A stretch of DNA of 64,000 nt from Nocardia sp. MH4. GTDB lineage: Bacteria; Actinomycetota; Actinomycetes; Mycobacteriales; Mycobacteriaceae. The translations under genes were made by a program, and so were the position numbers. Position 1 is the stretch's first letter, and each line of letters opens with the position of its first letter. Shown piece by piece: positions 27,409 through 35,838 of this stretch. The DNA lies in contig NZ_LPNR01000110.1 in assembly GCF_019266065.1 (NCBI RefSeq), positions 83,958-147,957 of the forward strand. Reading direction: 5' to 3'. Under the pieces are notes generated by a model that did not search any database, had not been told where the DNA came from, and worked only from the letters and a program-made list of their open reading frames with translations.

Positions 27409-28335
27409 ATGACGCGAGAAGACACCTCGCCGCGGAAGAAGACGATCAGCAACCCCTACATCCATCGACTGCAGCGCAGGCACTTCCTGCTCTTCGATGT
27501 CGCGCCGATCGTGGGAACCGTTGCCGCGCTGGCCTTCCTGTTCGTGCGCCCGCTCGGCGCCGTGGAGCTGGGGCTGCTGTTCGGGATGTGGCTGCTGACC
27601 GGTCTCGGCATCACCGTCGGCTACCACCGCCTGTTCACCCATCGCACCTTCCGCACCACGCCCGCGGTCGCGGCCGTGCTGGCGGTGTTCGGGTCGATGG
27701 CCGGGCAGGGCCCGGTGGTGTCGTGGGTGGCGCTGCACCGGCGCCATCACGAATACAGCGATCGCGAGGGAGATCCGCACTCCCCCAACCTCTCCGGTGA
27801 CGGTCTGCGCGGCGCGCTGCGCGGGCTGGCGCATTCGCACTTCCTGTGGATGCGCCGCCACGAGTACCCGAACATCGTCCACTACGCCCCCGACCTGATC
27901 AAGGACCGGTCGCTGGTACGGGTGGCGCGGCTGTACTACTGGTGGGTGGGCTTGGGTCTGCTGCTGCCCGCCGTGCTGGGCGGACTGCTCACCCTGAGCT
28001 GGACCGGCGCCGTGAGCGGTCTGCTGTGGGGTGGGTTCGTGCGGATCTTCCTGCTCGAGCACATCGTCTGGGCGATCAACTCGTTCCTGCACATGATGGG
28101 GACCCGCCCGTATCAGTCCAGGGAGAACAGCCGCAACGGCGGCGTGTTCGCGCTGATCACGCTCGGCGAGTCGTGGCACAACAATCATCACGCCTTCCCC
28201 GAGTCACCGTCGTTCGGATTGCACTGGTACCGGCTCGATCCCGGCTACTGGCTGATCTGGACGCTCGAAACCTTCGGTCTGGCCTGGGATCTGAAGATCC
28301 CCTCGGCCGACCGGCTGGCCGCCAAACGCGCATGA
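27409..28335 (+). CDS. Membrane-bound acyl desaturase (three His boxes)
   Basis: 308 residues. The three histidine clusters of the integral-membrane diiron desaturases are intact: HRLFTH at 83-88, HRRHH at 110-114 and HNNHH at 257-261. They are separated by hydrophobic stretches that would cross the membrane four times. Housekeeping relatives act on acyl-CoA (DesA3/SCD-type delta-9). Here the gene is followed 9 bases later by an acyl carrier protein and, further on, a fatty acyl-AMP ligase, as in JamABC-type sets where a homologous enzyme dehydrogenates carrier-bound acyl chains. A carrier-bound substrate is therefore inferred. I start at ATG 27409 rather than the in-frame upstream ATG at 27379, which lies inside the terminator. 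Confidence 0.92.
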   Translation: MTREDTSPRKKTISNPYIHRLQRRHFLLFDVAPIVGTVAALAFLFVRPLGAVELGLLFGMWLLTGLGITVGYHRLFTHRTFRTTPAVAAVLAVFGSMAGQGPVVSWVALHRRHHEYSDREGDPHSPNLSGDGLRGALRGLAHSHFLWMRRHEYPNIVHYAPDLIKDRSLVRVARLYYWWVGLGLLLPAVLGGLLTLSWTGAVSGLLWGGFVRIFLLEHIVWAINSFLHMMGTRPYQSRENSRNGGVFALITLGESWHNNHHAFPESPSFGLHWYRLDPGYWLIWTLETFGLAWDLKIPSADRLAAKRA

Positions 28336-28344
28336 GGAGCTGTC

Positions 28345-28608
28345 GTGGACACCAGTAGAGAAGCCATCGTCACGTGGTGCCAGGAGTATCTCGGGCAGCT
28401 GCTCGAGGTCCCGGCGAGCACCATCGACCCGCTCGCCGACTTCGACCGTCTCGGTGTCGATTCCGCGCTGGCGGTCGCCCTGCTCATCGAGGTGGAGGAG
28501 CAGTTCGGCGTCGACCTGTCGCCCGAGGACCTCTACGAGAACCCGACGCTGGACGCGGTCGCCGGGCATCTGCACGAGCGGCTGACCGCGAACTCGGGCC
28601 GCCGGTGA
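28345..28608 (+). CDS. Acyl carrier protein (set 1)
   Basis: 87 residues from a GTG with GAGGAG about 6 bases upstream. It is a single four-helix carrier domain with S40 in 'RLGVDSALAV' as the 4'-phosphopantetheine site, and an acidic second helix ('IEVEEQFGVDL') as in discrete carriers. It is not part of a fatty-acid-synthase locus. Its coupling to a methyltransferase, P450 and fatty acyl-AMP ligase indicates a dedicated carrier on which the chain is tailored. The methyltransferase start overlaps its stop (GTGA). Confidence 0.94.
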   Translation: MDTSREAIVTWCQEYLGQLLEVPASTIDPLADFDRLGVDSALAVALLIEVEEQFGVDLSPEDLYENPTLDAVAGHLHERLTANSGRR

Positions 28609-29498
28609 CCGAGCCGGCCGATGCCCGCGCCGACGCCGCGGCCGCGGCGATCCGGCACCACTACGACATCGGCAACGCCTTCTACCGCCTGTGGCTGGAC
28701 ACATCGCTGAGCTACTCGTGCGCGATGCCCGCCACTCCCGCCGACACCCTCGAGTCCGCGCAGGACCGCAAGCTCCGCCACCACCTGAGCGCGATCGACG
28801 CCGACCGGGCGGAGTCGGTGCTCGACATCGGCTGCGGCTGGGGCTCGGTGCTCGCGCGTGGCAGCCGCGAGCACGGTGTGGCGCGGATGGTCGGGCTGAC
28901 CCTCAGCGACGAACAGGCCGAGCATGTCCGGGCGCTGGCGCTGCCGGGCGTCGAGGTGCGGACCGAGAGCTGGGTGCACTACGCGCCGGAGGCTCGCTTC
29001 GACGGGATCATCTCGATCGGCGCGTTCGAGCACTTCGCGCGGCCCGACGACACCCCGGCCGCCAAGATCGCGGTGTACCGGGAATTCTTCACCCGCTGCC
29101 GGGACTGGCTCACCGCCGACGGCACGCTGTCGCTGCAGACGATCGCCTACGGCAACATGCGCCGCGAGCAGGCCAGCGCCTTCATGCAGCAGGAGATCTT
29201 CCCCGATGCCGACCTGCCGACCCTCGCCGAGATCACCGCGGCCGCCGACGGGCTCTTCGAGATCGTCGGGCTCACCGACGACCGGCTCGACTACGCCTGG
29301 ACCTGCGCGCAGTGGGCGCGCCGGCTGCGCGAACACCGGGCCGAGGCCGTCGCGCTGGTCGGCGCGGAGACCGTCGCCCGGTACGAGCGCTATCTGAAGC
29401 TGTCGGCGCTGGGCTTCCGGATGGGCAAACTCGGCCTGTTGCGCATCGTCGCCCGTCCCTATCCGGAGACCTTCTTCTCGCGCCGGGGGCGAGGATGA
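28605..29498 (+). CDS. Cyclopropane-fatty-acid-synthase-like methyltransferase (set 1)
   Basis: 297 residues from a GTG overlapping the carrier protein stop. The N-terminal 'IRHHYDIGNAFYRLWLD' and 'SLSYSCA' regions, motif I 'LDIGCGWGS' (73-81) and 'ISIGAFEHFARPD' with FEHF at 141-144 match the CFA/mycolic acid cyclopropane synthase family. There the Glu-His-Phe segment helps hold the bicarbonate base. The expected reaction is SAM-dependent methyl transfer to a cis double bond, giving a cyclopropane or a methyl branch. An olefin made by the neighbouring desaturase is the natural substrate, presumably as acyl-ACP (inference). Confidence 0.9.
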   Translation: MTEPADARADAAAAAIRHHYDIGNAFYRLWLDTSLSYSCAMPATPADTLESAQDRKLRHHLSAIDADRAESVLDIGCGWGSVLARGSREHGVARMVGLTLSDEQAEHVRALALPGVEVRTESWVHYAPEARFDGIISIGAFEHFARPDDTPAAKIAVYREFFTRCRDWLTADGTLSLQTIAYGNMRREQASAFMQQEIFPDADLPTLAEITAAADGLFEIVGLTDDRLDYAWTCAQWARRLREHRAEAVALVGAETVARYERYLKLSALGFRMGKLGLLRIVARPYPETFFSRRGRG

Positions 29499-30736
29499 CG
29501 CTGTCCGCGCCGCGCCCGTCGATCCGGTTCAACCCGTTCAGCGCCGAGTTCCGGCGTGATCCCTACCCGGCGTACCGAGCGCTGCGGGAGTCGCGGCCGG
29601 TGCACAAGACGCTCGGCATGTGGGTGCTGACCCGGCACGCCGACGCGCGAACCGTGCTGCACGACAAAACCTTCAGCGCGGGGCTGATCCCACGGCTGGT
29701 GACCGAGCAGGCCCGCAGGCTCGGTCAGCCCGAGGTCGCGCGGATCGAACGCCTCGGGCGCACCTCGCTGGTGTTCACCGACAACCCCGAGCACGCCCGC
29801 CTGCGCGGCCTGGTGAACAAGGTGTTCACGGCGCGCACGATCGCGACCCTGGAACCCCTGGTGGCCTCCATCGCCGACCGGCTGCTGCGGCCCGCGATCG
29901 CCGCGGGCCGGGCCGAGGTGATCACCGACCTGGCCGGACCGCTCCCGGTCGCGGTGCTGTGCGAGTGGATGGCGCTGCCGCCCGCCCTGCACGCCTGGGT
30001 CGGTGGCTGGACGCACGACATCCGCTTCCTGCTCGAGCCCGGCCTGATGAAGGCCGAGGACCTGACCCGCGTGCGCACCGTGGTGGAGTTGTTCGCCGAC
30101 GCACTGGCCGAGGTGCTCGCCGAACGCCGCGCCGCCCCCGGTGACGACTTGATCAGCCGCCTGCTCGCCGCGCGCACCGCGGGCGGGGACCGCCTGACCG
30201 ACGAGGAGCTGATCTTCGTCTGCATCATGTGTTTCGTCGCGGGCACCGAGACCACCAAGTCGCTCATCGGCACCGCCACCCTGGCTCTGCTGCGGCACCC
30301 GGATCAGGCCGCCATGGTGCGGCGGTCCCCCGACTCGCTGCGCGCCGCGGTCGCGGAAGCCCTGCGCTACGACGCGCCGCTCCAGCTGACCAAGCGGCTG
30401 GCCACCCGGGACGTGACGATCGGCGGGGAGACGATCCGCGCGGGCGAGCATGTCCTGGTGTGTCTGGGCGCGGCGAACCGCGATCCCGAGATCTTCGCTC
30501 GCCCCGACGAATTCGACATCACCCGGACGCCGGGGAATCACCTGGCCTTCGGGCACGGCATGCACGGCTGCCTCGGGGGCGCCCTCGCCGAGCTCCAGAC
30601 CCGGATCGCCCTGGACGCCCTCCTGCGCAGGCATCCGCGCCTGGCCACACCGGCGGGCGACTTCGCCTGGCAGGAGCACAGTTTCCTGCTGCGCGGCCTC
30701 GACAGCCTGCCCGTGTCGTTCGGAGCGAGCCGATGA
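29495..30736 (+). CDS. Cytochrome P450 (set 1)
   Basis: 413 residues; the ATG overlaps the methyltransferase stop. Key features are the I-helix 'AGTETT' at 249-254, ExxR as E288-R291, and the haem loop 'FGHGMHGCLGG' with ligand C359. It is a soluble class I bacterial P450 that needs a ferredoxin and reductase from elsewhere; neither is in this operon. Its position between a methyltransferase and the fatty acyl-AMP ligase suggests hydroxylation or epoxidation of the carrier-bound or released acyl chain. Confidence 0.95.
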   Translation: MTLSAPRPSIRFNPFSAEFRRDPYPAYRALRESRPVHKTLGMWVLTRHADARTVLHDKTFSAGLIPRLVTEQARRLGQPEVARIERLGRTSLVFTDNPEHARLRGLVNKVFTARTIATLEPLVASIADRLLRPAIAAGRAEVITDLAGPLPVAVLCEWMALPPALHAWVGGWTHDIRFLLEPGLMKAEDLTRVRTVVELFADALAEVLAERRAAPGDDLISRLLAARTAGGDRLTDEELIFVCIMCFVAGTETTKSLIGTATLALLRHPDQAAMVRRSPDSLRAAVAEALRYDAPLQLTKRLATRDVTIGGETIRAGEHVLVCLGAANRDPEIFARPDEFDITRTPGNHLAFGHGMHGCLGGALAELQTRIALDALLRRHPRLATPAGDFAWQEHSFLLRGLDSLPVSFGASR

Positions 30737-32445
30737 GCACTCTTCTGCTGCCCGAGGTCCTGCGCGAGCGTGCGCACGCCACCCCCGACCGCGTCGCCTA
30801 CCGCTTCCTCGACGACACCGGCGCCGAGGCCGGCCACCTCACCTACGCCGAACTGCACGCCAGGGCCATGGCGGTGGCGGCGCAGGTGCGCGCGGTCTGC
30901 GCGCCGGGCGAACGAGCGCTACTGGTCTTCCCGCCCGGACTCGACTTCCTCGCCGCCTATTTCGGCTGCCTGTTCGCGCGGGTGATCGCGGTCCCGGTCA
31001 ATCCGCCGCGCCGCACGCACGTCCAGCACGCGACGCGCTCGATCGTTCGGGATTGCGCGCCCGCCGTGGTTCTCACCGTCACCGGGGCGCTCGAGCCGCT
31101 GCGCACCGCGCTGCAACCACTACTGCCACAGGCCGCCTGGCTGACCGTCGACACCCTGACGCGCACCGAGTTCCCCGCCGAGCCGATCGACCCCGGCGCG
31201 GTGGCGTTCCTGCAGTACACCTCCGGGTCCACCTCGGCGCCCAAGGGCGTCATGGTCTCGCACAGCAATCTGGCCGCCAACCAGGAGATGATCCGGCACG
31301 CCTTCGGTCACGACAGCGGGTCGACGGTGGTCGGCTGGGCGCCGCTGTTCCACGATCAGGGCCTGATCGGCAATGTGCTGCAACCACTCTGGGTGGGCGC
31401 GACCAGCGTGCTGCTGTCACCGGCCACCTTCGTGCGCAGGCCGCTGCTGTGGCTGACGGCGATCAGCGAGTACCGCGCGCACTCCAGCGGCGGCCCGAAC
31501 TTCGCCTTCGACGCGTGCGTCGCCAGGGCCGCCGCCGAGCCCGTGCCCGAGCTGGATCTCACCAGCTGGCAGGTCGCGTTCAACGGCGCCGAGCCGATCC
31601 GCCCGGCCACGCTCGCGCGGTTCGCCGAAACCTTCGCCCCGCACGGCTTCCGGGCCACTTCGCTCTACCCCTGCTACGGGCTGGCCGAAGCGACCCTGCT
31701 GGTCACCGGCAGCGACAAGGGCCGCGGCCCGCGCACACTGACCGTCGACACCGCCGCGCTCGGTGCCGGGCACTATCGACCCGCCCGACCGGGCACGGCG
31801 CGCACGCTGGTCAGTTCCGGGCGGGTCCTGCCCGGTGAACGCGTCCGCATCGTCGACACCGCCACGCTGCGGTCGTGCCCCGCGGGCCGGACCGGTGAGA
31901 TCTGGGTGACCGGCGACCATGTGGCACAGGGCTATTGGCGGCGCCCCGAGGCGACCGAGGAACTGCTGCGGGCCCGCGCCGCCGACGATCCGCGCACCGC
32001 CTGGCTGCGCACCGGCGATGTCGGGATGCTGGTGGACGGCGACCTGTATGTCGTCGGCCGGATCAAGGACATGGTGATCATCCGCGGCCGCAATCACTAT
32101 CCGCACGACATCGAGGACACCGTGCAGTCCGCGCATCCCGCGCTGCGCCACGGCGGCTCGGCGGCCTTCGCCTACCCCGGTGACGCGGGTGAGCGGCTGG
32201 TGGTCGTGCAGGAGCTGCGCCGTGACCGGCTCGACGCCGATCCCGCCGAGGTGATCGGAGCGATCCGGGCGGCGGTGATCCGGGAACACGAACTCGCCGT
32301 CGGCGACCTGGTGCTGACGCCGCCGGACCAGCTGGCCAAGACGAGCAGTGGCAAGATCATGCGATCGGCCGCCCGCGCGCGGTACGCGGCAGCGGGTTTC
32401 GAGGCATGGCCATCCACCCCCGACCAGAGGAGCCCGACCCGATGA
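30733..32445 (+). CDS. Fatty acyl-AMP ligase (FAAL), set 1
   Basis: 570 residues of the ANL superfamily, overlapping the P450 stop by four bases. The P-loop 'FLQYTSGSTSAPKGVMVSH' (about 160-178), 'WAPLFHDQGLIGNVLQPLW', 'SSGGPNFAFDAC', 'YPCYGLAEATLLV' and the end 'TSSGKIMRS' with the catalytic Lys are those of FAALs, which make acyl-AMP and hand the chain to a carrier protein rather than to CoA. The carrier at 28345 is the obvious acceptor. This enzyme would prime the pathway with a free fatty acid. Confidence 0.93.
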   Translation: MSTLLLPEVLRERAHATPDRVAYRFLDDTGAEAGHLTYAELHARAMAVAAQVRAVCAPGERALLVFPPGLDFLAAYFGCLFARVIAVPVNPPRRTHVQHATRSIVRDCAPAVVLTVTGALEPLRTALQPLLPQAAWLTVDTLTRTEFPAEPIDPGAVAFLQYTSGSTSAPKGVMVSHSNLAANQEMIRHAFGHDSGSTVVGWAPLFHDQGLIGNVLQPLWVGATSVLLSPATFVRRPLLWLTAISEYRAHSSGGPNFAFDACVARAAAEPVPELDLTSWQVAFNGAEPIRPATLARFAETFAPHGFRATSLYPCYGLAEATLLVTGSDKGRGPRTLTVDTAALGAGHYRPARPGTARTLVSSGRVLPGERVRIVDTATLRSCPAGRTGEIWVTGDHVAQGYWRRPEATEELLRARAADDPRTAWLRTGDVGMLVDGDLYVVGRIKDMVIIRGRNHYPHDIEDTVQSAHPALRHGGSAAFAYPGDAGERLVVVQELRRDRLDADPAEVIGAIRAAVIREHELAVGDLVLTPPDQLAKTSSGKIMRSAARARYAAAGFEAWPSTPDQRSPTR

Positions 32446-32885
32446 CGACGCAGGCCCCCAACCCCGATTTCGCCCAGGTCGTTCCCGCCGCGGTGCTGTC
32501 CATGCCCGCTGCCGCCCATCTGGGTTTCCATTTCGGACGGATCGCGCCCGGCGAGGTCGAGATCGTGCAGCCGCACCGCCGCGAACTCACCCAGCACGAC
32601 GGCTATTTCCAGGGTGGTGTGCTCGGCTCGCTCGCCGACTTCGCGGCGGGATCGGCGGCGGGCACCCTGCTGCCGATCGGCTGGATCAATATGACCGTCG
32701 ACTACACGGTGAAGATCCTCGCTCCCGCCAAGGGCGCGACGGTGATCGCGCGCGGCCGGGTGATCAAGCCCGGTGCGCTGCTCACCATCGCCGCCGCCGA
32801 GGTCTTCTCCGTCGAGGACGACGGTGAAACCCTGTGCGCGACAGCGCTGGTCACGATGCGCAATGTGCGCATCGCGACACCGTGA
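32442..32885 (+). CDS. PaaI-type hot-dog thioesterase (set 1)
   Basis: 147 residues from an ATG overlapping the FAAL stop, with GAGGAG about 8 bases upstream. An in-frame ATG at 32406 is less likely. The hot-dog helix region 'HDGYFQGGVLGSLADFAAG' aligns with the catalytic segment of PaaI/4HBT thioesterases. It could release the finished chain from the carrier protein or CoA. Confidence 0.88.
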   Translation: MTTQAPNPDFAQVVPAAVLSMPAAAHLGFHFGRIAPGEVEIVQPHRRELTQHDGYFQGGVLGSLADFAAGSAAGTLLPIGWINMTVDYTVKILAPAKGATVIARGRVIKPGALLTIAAAEVFSVEDDGETLCATALVTMRNVRIATP

Positions 32886-33739
32886 CCCGAGAGGCCGTGA
32901 TCCCCATGCCCTTCGTCGTCGTCGACGGTGTGTCCATCGCCTACACCGACACCGGTACCCCGGCGGGCAAGCCCGACGCGCCCACGGTCGTCTTCGGCCA
33001 CGGCTTGTTGTTCGGCGGCTGGATGTTCCGCGCCCCGCTGTCATCCCTGCAACTCGACTACCGCTGCGTCACCCTCGACTGGCGCGGCCAGGGCCACACT
33101 CCGCCCACGCCCGGCGGCTACGACATGGACACCCTCACCGCCGACGCCGTCGGCGTCCTCGCGGCCCTGCGCACCGGCCCGGTCCACTGGGTCGGTCTGT
33201 CCATGGGCGGCTTCGTCGGCCTCCGCCTCGCCGCCCGGCACCCTCGACTCCTGCGTTCCCTCGCCCTCCTCGATACCAGCGCCGACGCCGAAGACCCCAC
33301 GAAAGTCGCCGAGTACCAGCGCCTCGCGTGGGCATTGCGCTGGTTCGGGCACCGCCCCGTCCTCGGCCGCGTCGCTCCCCACCTCTTCGGCCCCACCTTC
33401 CGCGCCTCCCCGGCCGCTTCCGCGGTCCTGGGTGACTGGTCCCGCCGTCTGGCCGCCACCGACCGCGTCGCCCTCCGCAAAGCCGTCCACGGTGTCACCG
33501 CCCGCCCCGCCATCGCCCCCGAGCTCCCGTCGATCACCGCCCCCACCCTCGTCCTCGTCGGCGCCGACGACACCGCGACCCCGCCCTCCTGCGCGGACCG
33601 CATCGCCACCCTGATCCCCCACGCCCGCCGCCACCACCTGCCGAACTGCGGCCACTCCAGCACCCTCGAACAACCGCAGCTGGTCACCGAGCACCTCCGC
33701 CGCTTCCTCACCGCAGTGGACACCGAATCCGTGCACTGA
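32882..33739 (+). CDS. Alpha/beta hydrolase (set 1)
   Basis: About 285 residues. The GTG at 32882 overlaps the thioesterase stop (GTGA); an ATG at 32906 is the alternative and begins right at the conserved domain. It has the oxyanion region 'VFGHGLLFGG', the nucleophile elbow 'GLSMGGFVG' with its Ser, a late Asp in 'LVGADDTATP' and the catalytic His in 'LPNCGHSS'. It is a complete serine hydrolase of the haloperoxidase-like or esterase type. As the last gene of set 1 it may hydrolyse a thioester, lactone or epoxide, or be a detoxifying enzyme. Codon use becomes strikingly C-rich here. Confidence 0.88.
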   Translation: MTREAVIPMPFVVVDGVSIAYTDTGTPAGKPDAPTVVFGHGLLFGGWMFRAPLSSLQLDYRCVTLDWRGQGHTPPTPGGYDMDTLTADAVGVLAALRTGPVHWVGLSMGGFVGLRLAARHPRLLRSLALLDTSADAEDPTKVAEYQRLAWALRWFGHRPVLGRVAPHLFGPTFRASPAASAVLGDWSRRLAATDRVALRKAVHGVTARPAIAPELPSITAPTLVLVGADDTATPPSCADRIATLIPHARRHHLPNCGHSSTLEQPQLVTEHLRRFLTAVDTESVH

Positions 33740-33855
33740 TGTCGATCACGGGCTGCCACTGCGCCACCGCCGTCGACCCGGCCGAGGCCCGATCCGCCGG
33801 CACCTGCGCGGGCGCGGCGACGCCGGTCAGCGCAGCCCCGATGGCGAAGAGCGCT

Positions 33856-34830
33856 TCATCTCGTCCGCCGCCCTGCCCCGGCACACACCGGCGCTGAACT
33901 ATCTTCGGGCACAGGCATTTCGGCGGCCGATACGACTGGCTTGTCGGGCAGCTGACCGGCCACGATGGCGGCCAGCGCGAGACCGAAGCCGACGAGCTGG
34001 ACCGGGCCGAGCCATTGGCCGAGCAGGACCGCGCCGAGCACGGCCGCGACCAACGGCGACAGCAACAGCAGCACCGCGACCGAGGTGACCGGCAGCGTGC
34101 CCAGCCCGCGGAACCACACGATGTAGGCGAGCAGTCCGCCGCACAGACCCATCCACAGGTAGCCGAGTGCCGCGGGCCCGTCGATCGGGGGTGGCGCGCC
34201 CTCGACCAGGGCGGTTACCGGCAACAGGACCAGCCCGCCGGCCGTCAGCTGCCACCCCGCGAAGGCCACGGGGCCGACCCCGGGCGGGCGTCCCCAGCGT
34301 TTGGTGAGAGTCAGTCCCAGCGCCATCGATGCCGCGCTCACCAGTCCGGCCGCGACCCCGGTGACATCGAGCGCCGCACTCGGCCCGAGCACCACCAGCC
34401 CCACCCCGGTGACGCCGATCGTCCCCCAGACCAGCCGCCGCGGTGACGGCCGCTCCCCGAGCACCGGCATCGCCAGCACCGCGACCACCAGTGGTTGCGC
34501 CGCCGCGAGGGTCGCCGCGACCCCGCCGGGCAGGTGTTCGGCCGCGAGGAACAGCAGCGGGAACGGCACCCCGATGGTGAGTATCCCCAGCACCGCGATC
34601 TTCGCCCACCACAGTCCGCGCGGCAGGATCCGGGTGAGCGCGAGCGCGATCAGCCCGGCGGGCAGGGCGCGCAGCAACCCGGCGAACACCGGGTGATCGG
34701 GCGGCAGGAGTTCGGTGGTCACCACGTAGGTCGTGCCCCAGGCGGCGGGCGCGAGCGCGGTGATCGCGGTCCGTGTCACCCGCCCCGCGCCGAGGTCACC
34801 GGAAGTCGGCCGAGCCACTGAACCTTTCAT
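33856..34830 (-). CDS. EamA/DMT-family exporter
   Basis: 324 residues with about ten hydrophobic segments in two repeats and the typical 'APAAWGTTYVVTTELLPP' start. EamA proteins often export metabolites. It is divergent from the LysR gene, separated by a gap holding a LysR-type T-N11-A palindrome, so LysR probably controls it. The ATG at 34830 lacks a clear ribosome site; a GTG at 34779 is an alternative. It may export the product of the adjacent lipid genes (inference from position). Confidence 0.88.
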   Translation of the reverse strand: MKGSVARPTSGDLGAGRVTRTAITALAPAAWGTTYVVTTELLPPDHPVFAGLLRALPAGLIALALTRILPRGLWWAKIAVLGILTIGVPFPLLFLAAEHLPGGVAATLAAAQPLVVAVLAMPVLGERPSPRRLVWGTIGVTGVGLVVLGPSAALDVTGVAAGLVSAASMALGLTLTKRWGRPPGVGPVAFAGWQLTAGGLVLLPVTALVEGAPPPIDGPAALGYLWMGLCGGLLAYIVWFRGLGTLPVTSVAVLLLLSPLVAAVLGAVLLGQWLGPVQLVGFGLALAAIVAGQLPDKPVVSAAEMPVPEDSSAPVCAGAGRRTR

Positions 34831-34887
34831 GGACCCATCGAACCGCGCGACGATCTATGAATCCAACACATGTTTGTCACCGCAACG

Positions 34888-34902
34888 ATCGTGAATCACG
34901 AT
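34888..34902. promoter_or_regulatory. LysR-type operator (T-N11-A palindrome)
   Basis: ATCGTGAATCACGAT is a perfect 7-1-7 inverted repeat that contains T-N11-A, the canonical LysR contact pattern. It is six bases upstream of the lysR ATG and between lysR and the divergent exporter gene, consistent with autoregulation and control of the exporter. Confidence 0.65.
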
Positions 34903-34908
34903 GGATAC

Positions 34909-35790
34909 ATGGAGCTCCAGCAGATGCGCTACGTCCTCGCCGTCGCCGAGACCGACAGCTTCACCCGGGCCGCCGAGCGGTGCCTGGTCGTGCAGTCGGC
35001 CCTGAGCCATCAGATCGCCCGGCTGGAGCGTGAACTGGGCGCGAAACTGTTCGACCGGACGAGCCGCCGGGTCCGGCTCACCCAGGCGGGCGCTGCCTTC
35101 CTCCCGGCGGCCCGTCAGTGTCTCGACGCCGCCGAGCGGGCGGTGGCCGAGGTGGCCGCGGCGGTCGGCGAGGTGCGAGGCAGGCTCGCCGTCGGCCTGA
35201 TCCCGACCGTCGCCGCGGTCGATCTGCCCGCCGCGCTGCGCGAATTCCGGACCGCGTACCCGCACGTGCGGATCAGTTTGCGGGTCGGCGCGAGCGAGGA
35301 GCTGGCCGAGCAGGTCGAACAGGGCGTCCTCGATGTCGCCTTCCTCGGCTTGCCGACGACCACGCGGCCGAGCGGGGTCGCCGCCCACGAACTCGCGCGC
35401 GACAAGCTCGTCGCGGTGGTCGCACCGGGCCACCCGCTCGCCGAGGAACCGAGCGTCGACCTGCGCAGGCTCTCGACCGAGGTCTTCGTCGACCTGCCCG
35501 CGGGCACGGCGGGCCGGATCCAATCGGATCTGGCGTTCGCGGCGGCGGGCCTGACCCGCGATGTCGCCTTCGAGGTGACGACCGCCGACTACATCGCCCG
35601 CCTCGTCAGCCAGGATTTGTGTGTGGCGATGATGCCCGCCGCCCACGCCCCACAGCTCACCGGCGTGCGCATCGTGACGGTCACCGACGCGCCGAGCCGC
35701 GTCGAGTACGTCGTGTGGAACCGCGCCGACCGCAGCCCGGCGGCATCGGCCTTCCTCGCGGCACTGGATGTTCCGACGACCCAGCGCTGA
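34909..35790 (+). CDS. LysR-family transcriptional regulator
   Basis: 293 residues from the ATG at 34909. An earlier in-frame ATG at 34870 would read through the operator and lacks a ribosome site. The N-terminal winged helix 'MRYVLAVAETDSFTRAAERC' and 'SALSHQIARLERELGAKLFDR' is textbook LysR, and the rest is a periplasmic-binding-like effector domain. It lies between the two lipid gene sets, so it may govern one or both as well as the divergent EamA exporter. The effector is unknown. Confidence 0.93.
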   Translation: MELQQMRYVLAVAETDSFTRAAERCLVVQSALSHQIARLERELGAKLFDRTSRRVRLTQAGAAFLPAARQCLDAAERAVAEVAAAVGEVRGRLAVGLIPTVAAVDLPAALREFRTAYPHVRISLRVGASEELAEQVEQGVLDVAFLGLPTTTRPSGVAAHELARDKLVAVVAPGHPLAEEPSVDLRRLSTEVFVDLPAGTAGRIQSDLAFAAAGLTRDVAFEVTTADYIARLVSQDLCVAMMPAAHAPQLTGVRIVTVTDAPSRVEYVVWNRADRSPAASAFLAALDVPTTQR

Positions 35791-35794
35791 CAGC

Positions 35795-35829
35795 TCCCGG
35801 CCCCGCCGGCTGCACCGACGGGGCCGGGA
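35795..35829. terminator. Bidirectional terminator between lysR and P450
   Basis: An 11-bp perfect stem (TCCCGGCCCCG at 35795-35805 with 35819-35829) is topped by an inner CGG/CCG pairing. It sits in the 48-base gap between two convergent genes. Confidence 0.7.
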
Positions 35830-35838
35830 ACGACGTGT

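Noticed and set aside
30229..30732. A longer N-terminus for the set 1 FAAL, since its frame is open 504 bases further upstream
   Set aside because: That part overlaps the P450 coding sequence in another frame, is Arg/Pro/Gly-rich, and the ATG at 30733 has the ATGA overlap and matches the usual FAAL start.
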